A stretch of DNA of 64,000 bases from Aphrophora alni (taxonomy: Eukaryota; Arthropoda; Insecta; Hemiptera; Aphrophoridae). A program made the position numbers and the translations under genes. This document shows positions 26,931 through 37,820 of this stretch, piece after piece. The stretch is taken from the NCBI GenBank assembly GCA_963513935.1, contig OY740767.1, forward strand, positions 79,286,060 to 79,350,059, written 5' to 3'. The number at the start of each line of letters is the position of its first letter. The first letter of the stretch is position 1. Under the pieces are notes generated by a model. That model searched no databases, was not told the origin of the DNA, and saw only the letters and a list, made by a program, of their open reading frames with translations.

Positions 26931-27192
26931 ATTAATATAATAGGAAACTTACCGTCACCAATAGTCCAGATTAACGTTATTTAAACTACGGCCGTTTCGG
27001 CTATTCTGCCATTATCAAGTTTTCAGGAGGAGTCACTCCGTTGTCATGAACACGTAACACTTAAACACATAGTTTCACATGCATCTAAAATAAATACATA
27101 CATTACGTCACACATTAAAACGATCGTATATCCGGTATGCCCACTGTCTAGCCGCTGTACTGGTCTGTTCACTGATAACATAATCTTGATAT
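26931..27192 (-). mobile_element. PLE-2 left arm (inverted pseudo-LTR), 262 bp
   Basis: Reverse complement of 27405-27666 over the full 262 bp, with eight mismatches and no indel (about 97% identity by my count). On the minus strand it carries the same hammerhead-like motif. Inverted long terminal pieces around a short coding tail are a known form of Penelope-like insertion. Confidence 0.85.
26981..27022 (-). ncRNA. Hammerhead-like motif, left PLE-2 arm
   Basis: Mirror copy of 27575-27616. Read on the minus strand, the predicted cleavage nucleotide is A here (it is C in the right arm), and the stem II loop differs by one base. Same departures from the canonical core. Confidence 0.4.
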
Positions 27193-27379
27193 CATAAATC
27201 TTGTATATTCACTACATCGATGTGAAAAAGGAAAATTACTAAATGCGTTAAAACAGTACGAAATTTACAAGATGTTCAAAACCACACTTAACCTGATACT
27301 TAATGAGAAATTAGGTTTTGATTCCAACGTATTGTTTGACACGGTAATATCGGAGACGGACAGACAAGAATCGAAATAG
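27185..27379 (+). pseudogene. C-terminal end of a PLE-2 reverse transcriptase/GIY-YIG ORF
   Basis: The spacer between the inverted arms is an open frame ending at TAG 27377-27379. It reads CEKGKLLNALKQYEIYK from 27221, then a segment with LNEKLGFDSN. Charged KG-x-x-LN-x-L-x-x-YEIY sequences of this type follow the GIY-YIG nuclease at the very end of Penelope-like ORFs. The nuclease core itself is missing. The frame stays open from about 27185, across the end of the left arm. No stop occurs inside, but about 65 codons is too short for dating. The assignment rests on resemblance to the family plus the inverted-arm context. Confidence 0.65.
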
Positions 27380-27404
27380 ATCCCCCCCTCCAAAACTTTA
27401 ACCA

Positions 27405-27666
27405 ATATCAAGATTATGCTATCAGTGAACAGACCAGTACAGCGGCTAGACAGTGGGCATACCCGATATACTATCGTTTTAATGTGTGACGTAATGTATG
27501 TATTTATTTTAGATGCATGTGAAACTATGTGTTTAAGTGTTAAGTGTTCATGACAACGGAGTGACTCCTCCTGAAAACTTGATAATGGCAGAGTAGCCGA
27601 AACGGCCGTCGTTTAAATGACGTTAATTTGGACTATTGGTGACGGTAAGTTTCCTATTATATTAAT
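27405..27666 (+). mobile_element. PLE-2 right arm (pseudo-LTR), 262 bp
   Basis: Partner of 26931-27192. Contains a hammerhead-like motif at 27575-27616. The direct repeat ATATTTATTAA occurs at 26925-26935 and 27710-27720 and may be the TSD of the whole insertion, which would add 27667-27709 to the element; in such AT-rich DNA this is not certain. Confidence 0.85.
27575..27616 (+). ncRNA. Hammerhead-ribozyme-like motif, right PLE-2 arm
   Basis: Stem I AAAC (27575-27578) pairs with GTTT (27611-27614). The core-like TTGATAA is at 27579-27585 (canonical CUGANGA, so C3 and G8 are changed), followed by one extra T. Stem II GGC/GCC is 27587-27589 with 27596-27598; GAA is 27599-27601. Stem III AC/GT (27602-27603 with 27608-27609) has the loop GGCC, and C27610 is at the cut site. 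The layout is the same as in PLE-1 although the flanking sequence is unrelated. The changed core residues suggest a weakened or dead ribozyme. Confidence 0.45.
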
Positions 27667-27683
27667 TTATAACAATAGTCGGT

Positions 27684-27809
27684 ATGGCAAAAAACATAAA
27701 TTGTGGTAAATATTTATTAACAAATTTGACTTATCAAGCTGCAAGGAACAGAAAAGCGATAGAAAGACAACTTTCTGAAGTAAATAAACTTTATTACATT
27801 TATTTTTAA
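27684..27809 (+). CDS. Possible N-terminal start of a PLE-type ORF beyond the right arm
   Basis: An ATG at 27684 opens 41 codons to TAA (27807-27809), 18 bp after the right PLE-2 arm. The peptide (MAKNINCGKYLL..., later RNRKAIERQLSEVNKL) is basic with a short helical stretch, as at the start of some Penelope-like ORFs, where the upstream pseudo-LTR is followed directly by the ORF. If so, the insertion preserves the head of a second, tandem unit. The resemblance is weak, it conflicts with the possible TSD at 27710-27720, and chance cannot be excluded at this length. Confidence 0.25.
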   Translation: MAKNINCGKYLLTNLTYQAARNRKAIERQLSEVNKLYYIYF

Positions 27810-29640
27810 GAATTGTACATCAGTATAATTATGTTTTTGACATTCTAACAGTTATGCAGTCTATAGTCTACTGAGTGTACTAAGATCACATGGACTTCTG
27901 ATGGAACACGGGAATCTGCCGCATTACCCATTCTGTGGAAGCGTTCTAACGATTAGTTTACATAATTGAATACTCTATTCAATTCGATTTCGGCCATGTT
28001 TGGGACAGTGCTGAGTTCAATCCGGTATTATCCTTTTTAGGTCTACAGAATGAATTTTATAAAATTTGACATATTTAGATTTAATTGATTGATTTAATTG
28101 ATTTACTATATTCCTACAATATTCTATTTTCTTTTCCATTAAGTGTCTTCCAATTATCATTGATCACTCGTTGTAGGGCCTTTTACAACCCTATAATAGT
28201 TTATAATATTGTTTATACAATTTTACTATAGTTATCAGTGTTAAATTGTTGCAGTTAACAATATATGTGGTTTGTATTGAAATTTACCAAAGATTACCAT
28301 TTGCATCAAATTTTAATGTTACTCAAAATTTATGTGATTGTTTTTACATTTTATTTAAACTTGTCAATTTTTTTGTATAGGCGATGATGATAGGGATAGC
28401 CTTCATAACAGAAAATATAATAATAATTGGAAAATATTGATACCATACTGAAAATAAAAGTATATATAATATACTGAAAAAACTGCAATTAAAATCAAAT
28501 TGTTATATGAATAAAAAGTTAGCATTGCCAATACAATAAACTCGATTATTCAGCCCATATTTCCTACAAAGTCTTCTTTAAAATACCTACACAGTGGATC
28601 ATAGGCCTATATGAGGTATATCTTGAAAAACAATCTATAATCGAGATACGAAAACCTATTGGTGTATGGTATATGTATATAATGTATCATAAATATTTTT
28701 ATTTTCATACTCATATGTATTGCCATTTTCCCAAGTAACATTATTTATTTTATATAAGCTAAGATCGTAGTTTACATCAATTTAAGGGAAGGATATTCGT
28801 AGGTACGAATCACCGGACCTGAAAGCGTTTTCTTTGATAAACACGTACTTAAATATCAAAATGAATTATGCACACTATGTTTCGATAATAGCTTAATTTC
28901 AGATCCATCACTTCGCAATACTCAATGTAGTTGTGAATAGAAAACTGAAGAATGCAACAATACATATAAATATTTATAAAAAGGAACCTACTACAAGTAA
29001 AATTATATACAAATATTTGCGGTCACATAAATATAGTCCATATGAGAGTGGAATATAAATAGTCACTCAAATATTCAACTTCATCTTTGCAACTTACAAC
29101 TTAAAATCGTAAAGTTCTTCTAATTCACCATCTTTCTCAAACCATACATAAATTAATTTATTTTTATTATTTTAGAATTATTGTAAGTTCTATTTTACAT
29201 TCAATTTTTCCAACTTTCACCAAATTAATATAATTGGCTTTCATACCTCTTCCCTTGAGTAAACATCTTGTTTTGTTTATTTTTAACAAACATCACAATT
29301 TCCTTCACAATACCGATAGTCTCCCTCGAGACCTTAACAATAGCGAGAGCTTCTCTCATGGATTATCATTAAACGTTGTATTTACTCATACCATGCACTC
29401 TTTTTAATTTAAAATTCTCAACGGATAATTCTAATGATCCGAAAACTGTTTAAACTGTGTTATTGATAGATACCATAGATATCATATATTTTTATTTTAA
29501 AAATCTGCATTGTAAATATAAAATCTAGTAGTCTACTTATTATAATATACATATGTACAAAATTAAACACATTAAACAATCCCAATTTGTTTTCAATGAA
29601 TTATCTTCATTATCTCTCGTGTCGATGAATGACTGCAGCC
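27810..29640. other. AT-rich part of block A without recognised genes
   Basis: Nothing named. A short resemblance exists between 29,270-29,340 and 49,485-49,540 (TTGTTTATTT, then CTTCACAATAC-GATAG-CTC), in the same orientation but outside block B, which may be a scattered piece of the same duplication. Confidence 0.4.
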
Positions 29641-29649
29641 ATTGTGTGA

Positions 29650-30090
29650 ATACAAAGAGATTAACTCTTGACAGAGAGACACCATAAATTAGAACAAAAT
29701 GCAAATCTAGAATTGATGGATTTTGTCCAACATGTTACATTGTGTATGGACAACGCATTATGTCATTTCCCTTTGTTGCGAATGGATACATGTATTAACA
29801 TTTCAAATGATTTACTTTTATGGAAACCACTTTCCAATGAAAATGTATGAACGAAGCCATCAAAAATAAAAGTATTTTAGGGTTTGATATCATTAATAAT
29901 TTGTATATAATTCATAAAGTAAAAAGAATTATATATAGAGTCTATATATGAATGGAATTATTTATTCCACATAATAACTGGTTTTTAAAGTAATTATTAT
30001 CAGAGTTTAAAATTATATTGTAATGATATCTGAGTGTCTAGCGTCTGCCGTATATAAAACCTCTACAGCTAAGAAGCGAGGACAGGTTAT
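29650..30090. repeat. Block A segment inverted relative to block B (46.30-46.72 kb)
   Basis: Matches the reverse complement of 46,300-46,720. Shared words include AAATCTAGAATTGATGGATT, GTCCAACATGTT, CATTAACATTTC and GAGTTTAAAATTA, in consistent order. Flanking anchors on both sides are in direct orientation, so one copy was inverted after the duplication or around the same time. Confidence 0.8.
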
Positions 30091-30639
30091 GATGAAATTA
30101 ATTTTTTCTATTTGGGAAAATTATTGCCAAATCTCGGTATTGTTAAAAAAAATAATTAAAGTTATTTTCGTTAACTCTAATGGGGGGAACTTTGGTAGCT
30201 GCCATAAAAAATAAACGCACAATGATATTAAGATTTTCACAAAACAGCCTTTAGTGATTTTGATGAAATTCAAAGATGCAATTATTCTAAAAAATCGCCC
30301 CTACTGATTACGTTAAAACTTTTATGAGATGTTTATTTACACCTAGACTTGTGCAATAAAAAAGTCGAATTATTTAAAAATACTATTTCTATATTTTTGA
30401 CTTATGATAGTTGCCTTCAAATTTTGAGTTATCAAAAGTCTGAAGGTATTTCCAGATATTAGCCAAATTATGTCCATGAACTCGTTTGAGCTGTAAAACC
30501 GTGCACTTCATTCAAAACACTTGACAAATCTCAACTCTGTTCAGTTATTTTAACCATCTGATAACTATTACTAACATAAGATACAAGTAAACACAAATCC
30601 TTATTTCTTATACCATAATAACTAAGTATTTCTATAAAA

Positions 30640-30890
30640 ATTTCATGATTCACAATGTCAAATTCTACGCCGAATCATTGATTCTAACCTGAACATCTTC
30701 CAATAAGAAGTTAACCACATGTTCAACAGTTTGAAGTGTAGAAAGGCCTTTATGAAAGCCATACAGATCGTTTGTGAACATGCTATTTATTGCAAATTTG
30801 TAACAAAGTTGATTTTTAGTAATTCCTTCAATAACTTTAGAAAAGACAAGACCTTATGATATTTGGCGATACTTATTAGGGCAGCTCTTG
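30640..30890 (-). pseudogene. LINE reverse transcriptase fragment (block A copy)
   Basis: Minus-strand translations show a decayed RT finger/palm region: FSKVIEGITKNQLCYK near 30,840-30,800, then NDLYGFHKGLSTLQ (the GFRKG-S-T type motif) and an EHVVNFLLEDV helix, with stops and shifts between and after. The same region at 47.05-47.49 kb is its duplicate. Compared with that copy, about 137 bp are deleted here between GGGCAGCTCTTG (ends about 30,890) and TAAATAAAGG. The LINE inserted before the block duplication. A Jockey/CR1-like clade is likely; endonuclease and tail are absent. Confidence 0.65.
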
Positions 30891-31259
30891 TCTAAATAAA
30901 GGTCAACACAGGAAGTATACAAATAATAAATTGCATTAGTACTCGTCATATACGCTATATGTATTTAATTTGAGAAAATATACTTAATATTTTATTAAGA
31001 ATATTTATTATTGAACTATTAAATTTGCTACAGGAGTTTTTCTTTGGGTTTATATCATAAATATCTAAGATTCTTAATTAAAAGTTTTCAACATTAAGCT
31101 TCTAAATTCTTTCAGTTTTGAAATAAAGGGATATTTAAGCAATATAAAATTTGAACTGTTTTACATTTAAAATCTATAAACTTATGTAACTTATGTAAAT
31201 ATAGTAACTATTAGATCAGGAAAATAAAATATTTATTTAATAAAATGAAGTCGTTTACA

Positions 31260-33680
31260 CATATAAAAATGGGGAACATGATTTTGATTTATTTTACAGT
31301 ATATCAGGTAATAAAAGATAAGAGTCTGTAAAAAAAAAACATTGTGCTGCCAGCTTTTTGATAAGCTTAGCGTTGTCACCCCGGAGTTTGAAATAAATGG
31401 TACAAACATATTGCACAAACCGTCTTACTTATTTCTAAAACCAATTACAAATCGATCAAAATAATCTGTCACAAAAAATGTCAGTTATAGCTGTCAGTCA
31501 AAAAGGATAAATGAACCTTCGTTGGCTTTATGACGCCTAGTACTGGAAGCATTTAACTTTGTCCGACAAATGGAGAGCGCACGTCAAATTGATTAAATTA
31601 TATATGCATTTTAACAAAGCTTACCATTTATATATAGCCTCTATATAGCCTCCTAGTACGCAACCTATCTCAAAGTTGAGGACCTAATCAATAAATGATC
31701 AAATACAATGTAACTAGTTCGTCAGTAATTTTAAATAAAATTTCTTTATTTACAATTTTAGCAGGGAGTATCTATTTAATTACGCAGATATGTTTTTTAA
31801 AAAAAAAAAAACTAATAATTATAATTATTAATTTACAATTTAATGGTTTAATTTATTCTAAATTAATACACATACATTAATGAATATTAGAAAAAGAATG
31901 GATGAGAATATATTTATTGAGCAAAACAATGTACAACATTTATTTAAAAGCCAAATAATATGTCGACTCATTAAACTGCACAGTTTTAAGACTGAATAAA
32001 AAATTATAGACCATTTTTTAATTCGTCAGCATTATTGTAAATTGACAACCTATTTCGTATTAAGACAGATTTTTGTATATTCTCTTACAACAGAATGTTT
32101 TTCGTAATCGGAAAATGAATATATTTTTATAATTTATAAAATACTGGACCTGATGCAATTATTTAACTACTTTGCAGAATGAGGAACGAGAAAAATGTTT
32201 ATTTTGCATTTTTAAATACGGGGAAATCAATAAGTGTAATAACACTTATTAATTGACATATAATAAATGTAGCTAAAAATATTCTGCAGCACTTTATGTA
32301 ATTGGATAAACGTACACATATCACGTTTATATACATCTCCCCTTATAAAGCTAGTGGTTATACGTATTAATTTATTTAAAAGTAGTGATCAATGAAATTG
32401 GTAATTAATTAAAAAACAAAATTACAAATATCGATATACAAATTTGTACTATTGTATTAAGTAGTTTTATATCACAATTTAGACTTTACTAATTCCATAC
32501 ATGAGATTTTTAATTGAATTTTATAGTCTGATTTATTTGAATTTGAAGAAAACTCACTAATAATGGTGAAATGGTGATAACATTTTGTCATATCAATATT
32601 AGAATATATTTAAATTATCTCAACACAGTATATTCAATAAAATGTCTATTTACCAAACCTATTAGTTATGTAATCTGATTGGCCGCCCAACACTCCTCAC
32701 TCTGCTTTCACGTTACATGTCGCAGTGTTTTTATGAAATATTAATGATAAATACATCACTACCGCTTTTTTGGTGTTAATCCATCCATCTACAATCAATT
32801 ATTTGTCTCACCAGCTGTTCACAATAATAAAATCCTTGTTTTCCTTTTATTATTAATTTTTAATTTAAATGTATTTGTTAATATGCCTGTAAATCACTAC
32901 CACTTTTATAGTGATCACTCTGTCGTTACATTTATTTGAAAAAAAAAAAATACTCTTATCTCAGCATTCTCTTTTATGCATGTAAAATAAATTACATTTT
33001 AGTTCATTTTCTACGTAAATTAATTGTGTTGTTGGTAGAATACATTGAAACCTACTTAAGTTAACGAAGTTATATTATGCCAACATTGATATATCTTCTT
33101 GTGTATATAAATAATGGAAATGTAAACGAAAGAGTATTGTTCATTTATATATTATGCATAAATTGATATATTCTATTATGGCAAGAATAGGTTTGTAATA
33201 AACGAAATAATATGTTTCATGATTTCTATACTCTTTTGTTTACTTTATCCATACATGAAGAAATATTTATAACTTGTTGGTATTTCATTAGAAGAAATAT
33301 ATGTACAAAACGATGTGTTTATGTAACAGTTTTGAAGGTAGTTGTACTATAAAATATATTCCAGTGTTTGGGAAAATTATAGTCAAGTTATTTATAATTT
33401 TAATTTAGGGCCAATTCTGGCTATCAAACGTTTTGCAATATTTCATTGAAATCCTCGCAAAAAAAATATTTTACTGTAGGAAGTACGACTGCTATTTCTA
33501 TTGCTAAGGTTGTCTACATGAAAAAAAAATCATACATATTAAGATAATCATTTTATGTATTTATTTTTTATTGTGATGAAATTCCAACTTACAAAATGTT
33601 TTGTGAAACAACACTAACTGATTTTCGCAAAATCCTCATGTTGATTAGGTTTATTTATTTGCTTCTTGTCTCTGTTAGTT
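31260..33680. other. AT-rich unique sequence between duplicated blocks
   Basis: No gene, repeat family or RNA gene identified. Only short runs and low-complexity A/T sequence are visible. Confidence 0.5.
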
Positions 33681-33686
33681 ATTTTG

Positions 33687-33701
33687 TGAAAAATAATTTA
33701 A
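33687..33701. repeat. Left TSD of the PLE-1 foldback
   Basis: TGAAAAATAATTTAA, repeated exactly at 33906-33920. Confidence 0.8.
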
Positions 33702-33905
33702 CTTTAATGTAATAGCAGATATTTCTTGTTGAAACTCCATATTCAAGGATAAATAAAGCAAAAGCTTAAAGTTTCAAATATTTTAATAGTATGAATGAGC
33801 TACAATTGTTTCGCCTTGCGGCATCTTCATTCCGCAAGAATATACTGTTGCCCGTAGATGCCGCAAGGCGAAACAATTGTAGCTCATTCATACTATTAAA
33901 ATATT
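33702..33905. mobile_element. PLE-1 foldback insertion, about 204 bp
   Basis: The first ~70 bp equal the left end of the 14.6-kb PLE-1 copy. Then 33772-33825 and 33857-33910 form a perfect 54-bp inverted repeat around a 31-bp spacer; each arm contains the GATGCCGCAAGGCGAAAC part of the PLE-1 hammerhead-like motif. The right arm stops before the terminal TTTAAGCTTTTGC segment seen at 15.2 kb. A perfect 15-bp TSD brackets it. No coding sequence remains: this is a non-autonomous insertion made only of opposed PLE ends. The last bases of the right arm (TGAAA) overlap the right TSD. Confidence 0.85.
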
Positions 33906-33920
33906 TGAAAAATAATTTAA
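33906..33920. repeat. Right TSD of the PLE-1 foldback
   Basis: TGAAAAATAATTTAA, an exact copy of 33687-33701. Confidence 0.8.
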
Positions 33921-34241
33921 TTTAAAAAATACACAATTTTAAAATGTTTACATTTCGGTAGGTACTGTTATTTACTGCGAAATGTTTGGTAAACCGATGT
34001 TACTATCTACAGTTGAGAAAATCACCAGACATATTGTGGGTTTACTTTGTTATAAACCATAACACCACTTGCATGAAATCCTAAATTTATAATAAGTTTA
34101 AACTAGTTAAGTTATTTCAGTGTTAAACATAATATACGGCCTTAAACAAGTTTTTTGATTAAATTTGAGTACAAGATATATTATCTTCAAGACTATACCA
34201 TTTTTTAAAAGCTTGTTTTAAATTGTCATAATGCACAATGT

Positions 34242-34291
34242 CATTATGTTTTTACTCTAAAGTATAACTACTTTAGTGTAAAAACATAATG
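34242..34291. repeat. Hairpin with 23-bp arms
   Basis: Arms 34242-34264 and 34269-34291 are reverse complements with one mismatch and a TAAC loop. It lies just beyond the downstream end of the Polinton polymerase remnant. Its origin is unknown; it is too short to be a Polinton terminal repeat. Confidence 0.85.
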
Positions 34292-34309
34292 ATGTTTTCT
34301 CTGTTTCTC

Positions 34310-35400
34310 ACTCTGAAGTCATTTATATTCAGGAATAAAAGGGTATTCGTAATGATTATTATGATATTTGCCGAGATTTCAATTTCTACTTGAATTATAT
34401 AGATCGTCGTGAAGAGTAATTTGTTACCGATATATCATCAAAACTTTCTTTCCATTTAACATTATTTTTATGGCATAGGTTTACACATATTAAACCAATG
34501 CAAATTGTTACAGTCAATATAAAGTAAATATGTATTTTGTTTTTACGAGCCATAATGATCACACAAATTATTGTTTGTATAGGCATTTCGTTTTATATAA
34601 GACGTTATGCCACCTCATTATTTTATCAATAAATAAAATCATATTGTATTCGCATAGCAATTCTAGTTCAGCATCTGTTTATTTTAACATTGCATGAAAT
34701 GAAAAACTGAAAAATGTTTAATAATGTGCAAAATCTAAGTCAATATAAATTGTAATTATTCATACATAATTTTTTTAAGTTTTCAACGATATTGCTCAAC
34801 AATAAAACACCAATTTTTGAATACAAATCACTATATTCCCCTAATGTTCTACATTTAAAATTACGAAACATTTCGTTTGTAAATAAGCAATCATTATCAC
34901 TTTTGTGAAGGTGTTCTTTGATGGTAGTTCATCTCATCAAGTTTCTTCCATGAATCACCATACTCGTAGAAGTTTCTAGTTTATTGAAACGGATCGATAC
35001 TTAAGCGACTGACAGTAGAACTCAAGCTCCTATGGCATTAGTAGTGTGTTTAGAAAATAAAATATATTGCTTAACAAATGTGGTATAATATCAATATTAT
35101 GAGAAAAAAGCCAATGGTTTTATATAATAAATTTCGAATTATAGTTTGAACCATCATGTACAAATATAAATAAATATTTTTGATTCGACTTTTTAAGTTA
35201 CAATCGTTACACAACAATGAACTAAAACGTCCCGTAAGATGACAATGATCACGTACAGGATGTAACATAGTAAATATACGATTACACTTTCCACAAAATT
35301 TTACCAATTTACATTTATATTTTTCTTCTTTTGTAAGCGGTACCATTGATTCCTTTACACTTTCAAACAGTTTACCTATTAAAATTAACTACTGTAATAA
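34310..35400 (-). pseudogene. Decayed Polinton/Maverick-type family-B DNA polymerase
   Basis: Reading the minus strand in three shifting frames gives a collinear series of segments of a protein-primed type B polymerase as found in Polintons and related virus-like elements. (1) 35384-35190: a cysteine/histidine segment (CGKCNRIF, then VRDHCHLTGRF) like the endonuclease-VII-type zinc module. (2) About 35190-35060, next frame: FVHDGSNYNSKFII. (3) 34975-34950: EYGDSWKKLDE. (4) 34920-34740: CRTLGEYSDLYSKIG, covering the third exonuclease motif (Tyr-x3-Asp), where the Asp is Gly. (5) 34690-34600: AELELLCEYNMILFIDK. (6) About 34545-34480: YIDCNNLHWFN, in the region of the first polymerase active-site motif. 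(7) 34360-34315: HYEYPLIPEYK. Frameshifts and stops separate the segments, so it is dead. Integrase, ATPase and capsid genes were not seen nearby. Confidence 0.8.
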
Positions 35401-35540
35401 TTACCTGTAACACATATTTATTAGCATCATCTTTATTAGGTAATATGTGAATAATTTCTACAAGCAAATAAAAAGGTAACAAATATCGGTGCATGTGAAG
35501 TAGAAAGGGTGGATGGTGTATTGGTTACAATTATTAATTG
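35400..35540 (-). other. Possible upstream continuation of the polymerase relic
   Basis: One minus-strand frame gives EIIHILPNKDDANKYVLQV immediately upstream of the cysteine-rich segment, without a stop over this part. It may belong to the same polymerase, but I do not recognise a diagnostic motif. It ends next to the LINE 3' tail. Confidence 0.3.
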
Positions 35541-35559
35541 TTATTTAATAATAATAATA

Positions 35560-35589
35560 GTCCTAATTTTTTTGAAGCGAAGTTAGGAC
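35560..35589. repeat. LINE 3'-terminal hairpin
   Basis: GTCCTAA and TTAGGAC arms around a 16-base loop lie immediately before the TTA tail of the LINE on the minus strand. In several LINE families such 3' stem-loops are recognised by the element's own reverse transcriptase; that role is inferred here. Confidence 0.5.
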
Positions 35590-35919
35590 CATAAGAACCT
35601 CTCCTCCACTTAAATTCTAATAACATATAAAAAAATTACATACTTAACATATTACATACAATACAAAAAATAATAAACAAATAAGATACAATCAAATAAC
35701 AATAACTTCTAAAAACATAATATACTAAACTTAAAAACTAAAAATAAAGACATTTTTCTTCAATTAAAATATAACTAAAAGTATATTGTGCTATACAAAA
35801 AATCAAATATAAAGACACTCACACTCCCAAACACACATACACTCAAGAACACTCACCAAAACACCAAAACCCGCTCAAGCACACGAAACTACTCAGAACG
35901 GTCGCAAAACCAACCACCC

Positions 35920-37820
35920 TAAGTTTTCTTGAACTGAACTTGATCATTGATGCTTTTTAAAATTCTCGGCCATGAATTCCAAAGCCTACACGCTGTCACA
36001 GTAAATGATCTAAAAATATTTTAGTAATGTATCTGGGTACGTACTAATAATGTAGCTCCTCATCGTGTGTTTGTAACATTTATATTTGAACTAAAAACAA
36101 ACCTTTTAGCCGGATAGCGAGGCATCCCAGTATATAGAATAGCGTGCATAGCAACAAAATATGACAGTTCGAAGTTTTAGAATTGAAATTTGTTTATAAT
36201 ATTCTGTAACATGGTCATCTCGTTTTAAGTCAAAAATGAACCTTAAACATTAATTTTGATCACACTGAAGTTTATTAACTAATTCCACAGTCATGTCATT
36301 GATTACAGTATCACAATAGTAAAATATGGAAAATCCATGTTTTCACCAGCTAAAATTAAACGGCAAGCAATTTTTTGCCTTCTTCAAAGTGTGCATTCCA
36401 CAAATGCTATACTGCACGCAGCATTAACATAGTCTGTCCAGCTTGTTGATAGCGAGACCAAAATTTTTTACTTTAAAATATCATGGCAAATCATTGCTTT
36501 CATTGAAAGTTTTGGCCCACTACCTAAATCAATTTTATTTGCGAGGATTTTACAAGAAATAAATGTAGATTTAGTTTTATTGTGATTTAACGTCAGTGTA
36601 TTTCTAACAGACCAATCTAAAATAGCATTAATTTAAATATTTATTTTAACTATAGTCTCATCCATTTCTGAGACATAAAAATGATTATATACTTGCAAGA
36701 TTATATACTCGCATACAAATAAAACTTTGACTATTTCAGTATATTGTATACATCATTTATATTATTGCCAAATAATAAAGGACCAAGGGCAGACCCTGGA
36801 AAAATCCCCTACAAATATGTTCCCAAGAAGACGACTTCTCGTCAGACTTTACACACTGGCATCTTCCAGACAAATAAGATTCTAACCATTTAACAGATTC
36901 TGCCGAAAATCCCAACTTCATCAATTTAGAAAGTAATAATGGATGATATACACAGTCAAACGCTTTTGGAAAATAAAATAAAACTAAAAACGTAGCTCGG
37001 CGGATGTCCTCAGTAACACAGAGGATAGCCGAACTCGTACTATAACACTTCCGAAAACCAGACTGATAACTATTAAGGAGATTATTTTCTCTTAAATAGG
37101 CCTAGTTGCAAACCTGAAAATGCAAAAACTTTTCAAGACATTTTCAAGGCGTTGAGTGTTAAAGATAGCTGGAACATGTTTACTCGGTACAGGTTTCAAT
37201 ACAAACGCCCAGAAATCAGTGTTGGAGCTATCTAGGTTGAGATCTTTCGTTTAAACATTCCAATGTTAAAGTAGGAATATCAACCTGTTGAATTTGCAAA
37301 AATTTACTCTTCTAGGTAATAAACTACTAAACCAATTCAAGACTTTTCAGGACCTCATAATTTCAAATTCAAGCCATCTTTGAATGGCTGCCATTTCCGG
37401 CTCGGTTGTCTGTTTGAAGTCGGATTTGTGGCATTGTACTCTGCTATTAAAGACTTTTAATTTGATGTACAACTCAACCTATGCTCCCTTTAAAGATTTT
37501 CTTCCGACTCCTTGTGGGCCGTACCCCCGAAGTGGTAGCGGCTCATTGAAAAGGTGGTAAAATAGTGTTTTATGCCCAGTAATAGTGTACCAAGTTATAT
37601 AGTTCCATCTGTAACGGTTAAAAAAATATTAACCCGTTCCGGGACTTTTCACCACCCCTGTATAATATATTTCCATTTAGTAGGAGAAATTCATAGACTA
37701 AGAGATTTATTAAAAATAGCTTTAATTCAAGGTAGTGTGACTGGTAGTGTTTGCTGATGAAGTTAATTGAAATAGAATCGAATCCCACAGCTTTACTCCG
37801 TATTGACGTCAAGGTTTTCT
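35920..37820 (-). pseudogene. Reverse transcriptase and C-terminal region of the LINE
   Basis: Segments in minus-strand order: KAVGFDSISINFIS near 37,790 (N-terminal RT motif); NSYQSGFRKCYSTSSA near 37,060; FPKAFDCVYHPLLLSKLM at about 36,980-36,930 (motif A, with the first Asp of the usual box lost); a SYLSGR segment; FFQGLPL at about 36,800 in place of the usual PQGS-type motif B; then thumb sequences, CLRFIFDLKRDDHVTEYY near 36,230, and an ending with a tryptophan-rich ALEFMAENFKK segment at about 35,960. The catalytic YADD-type box is not recognisable. Several frameshifts and stops make this non-functional. The protein would have copied element RNA at the nicked target. Confidence 0.8.

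Larger units (their letters stand above)
21250..31250. repeat. Segmental duplication block A (partner 40.69-48.02 kb)
   Basis: Many anchors match block B in the same order. Pairs (A / B): 21,260 / 40,700 (TTTTCTTAAGTAAAC); 21,630 / 41,310 (TTAAAAGTAAGGC); 21,830 / 42,480 (ATTTAATAGTATGAACAAA); 22,110 / 42,845 (GGATTTAAGAAGC); 22,190 / 42,915 (TTTTGAGATATTTATT); 22,425 / 43,135 (ATTGTTGCAATTTTAGAGGA); 24,575 / 44,210 (ACATAACCTACATTATTTAA); 25,110 / 44,770 (CTTCCAACAAT); 31,080 / 47,850 (TTAAAAGTTTTCAACATTAA); 31,215 / 47,988 (GAAAATAAAA). Indels are numerous and the divergence is clear, so this is old. Segment 26.05-29.6 kb has no visible partner in B, and 29.65-30.09 kb matches B inverted. 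Confidence 0.85.

Noticed and set aside
34395..34586. 63-codon minus-strand ORF as a small membrane protein
   Set aside because: It overlaps the polymerase relic; its last part fits that relic's order, and the hydrophobic start is the same DNA read in a shifted frame.
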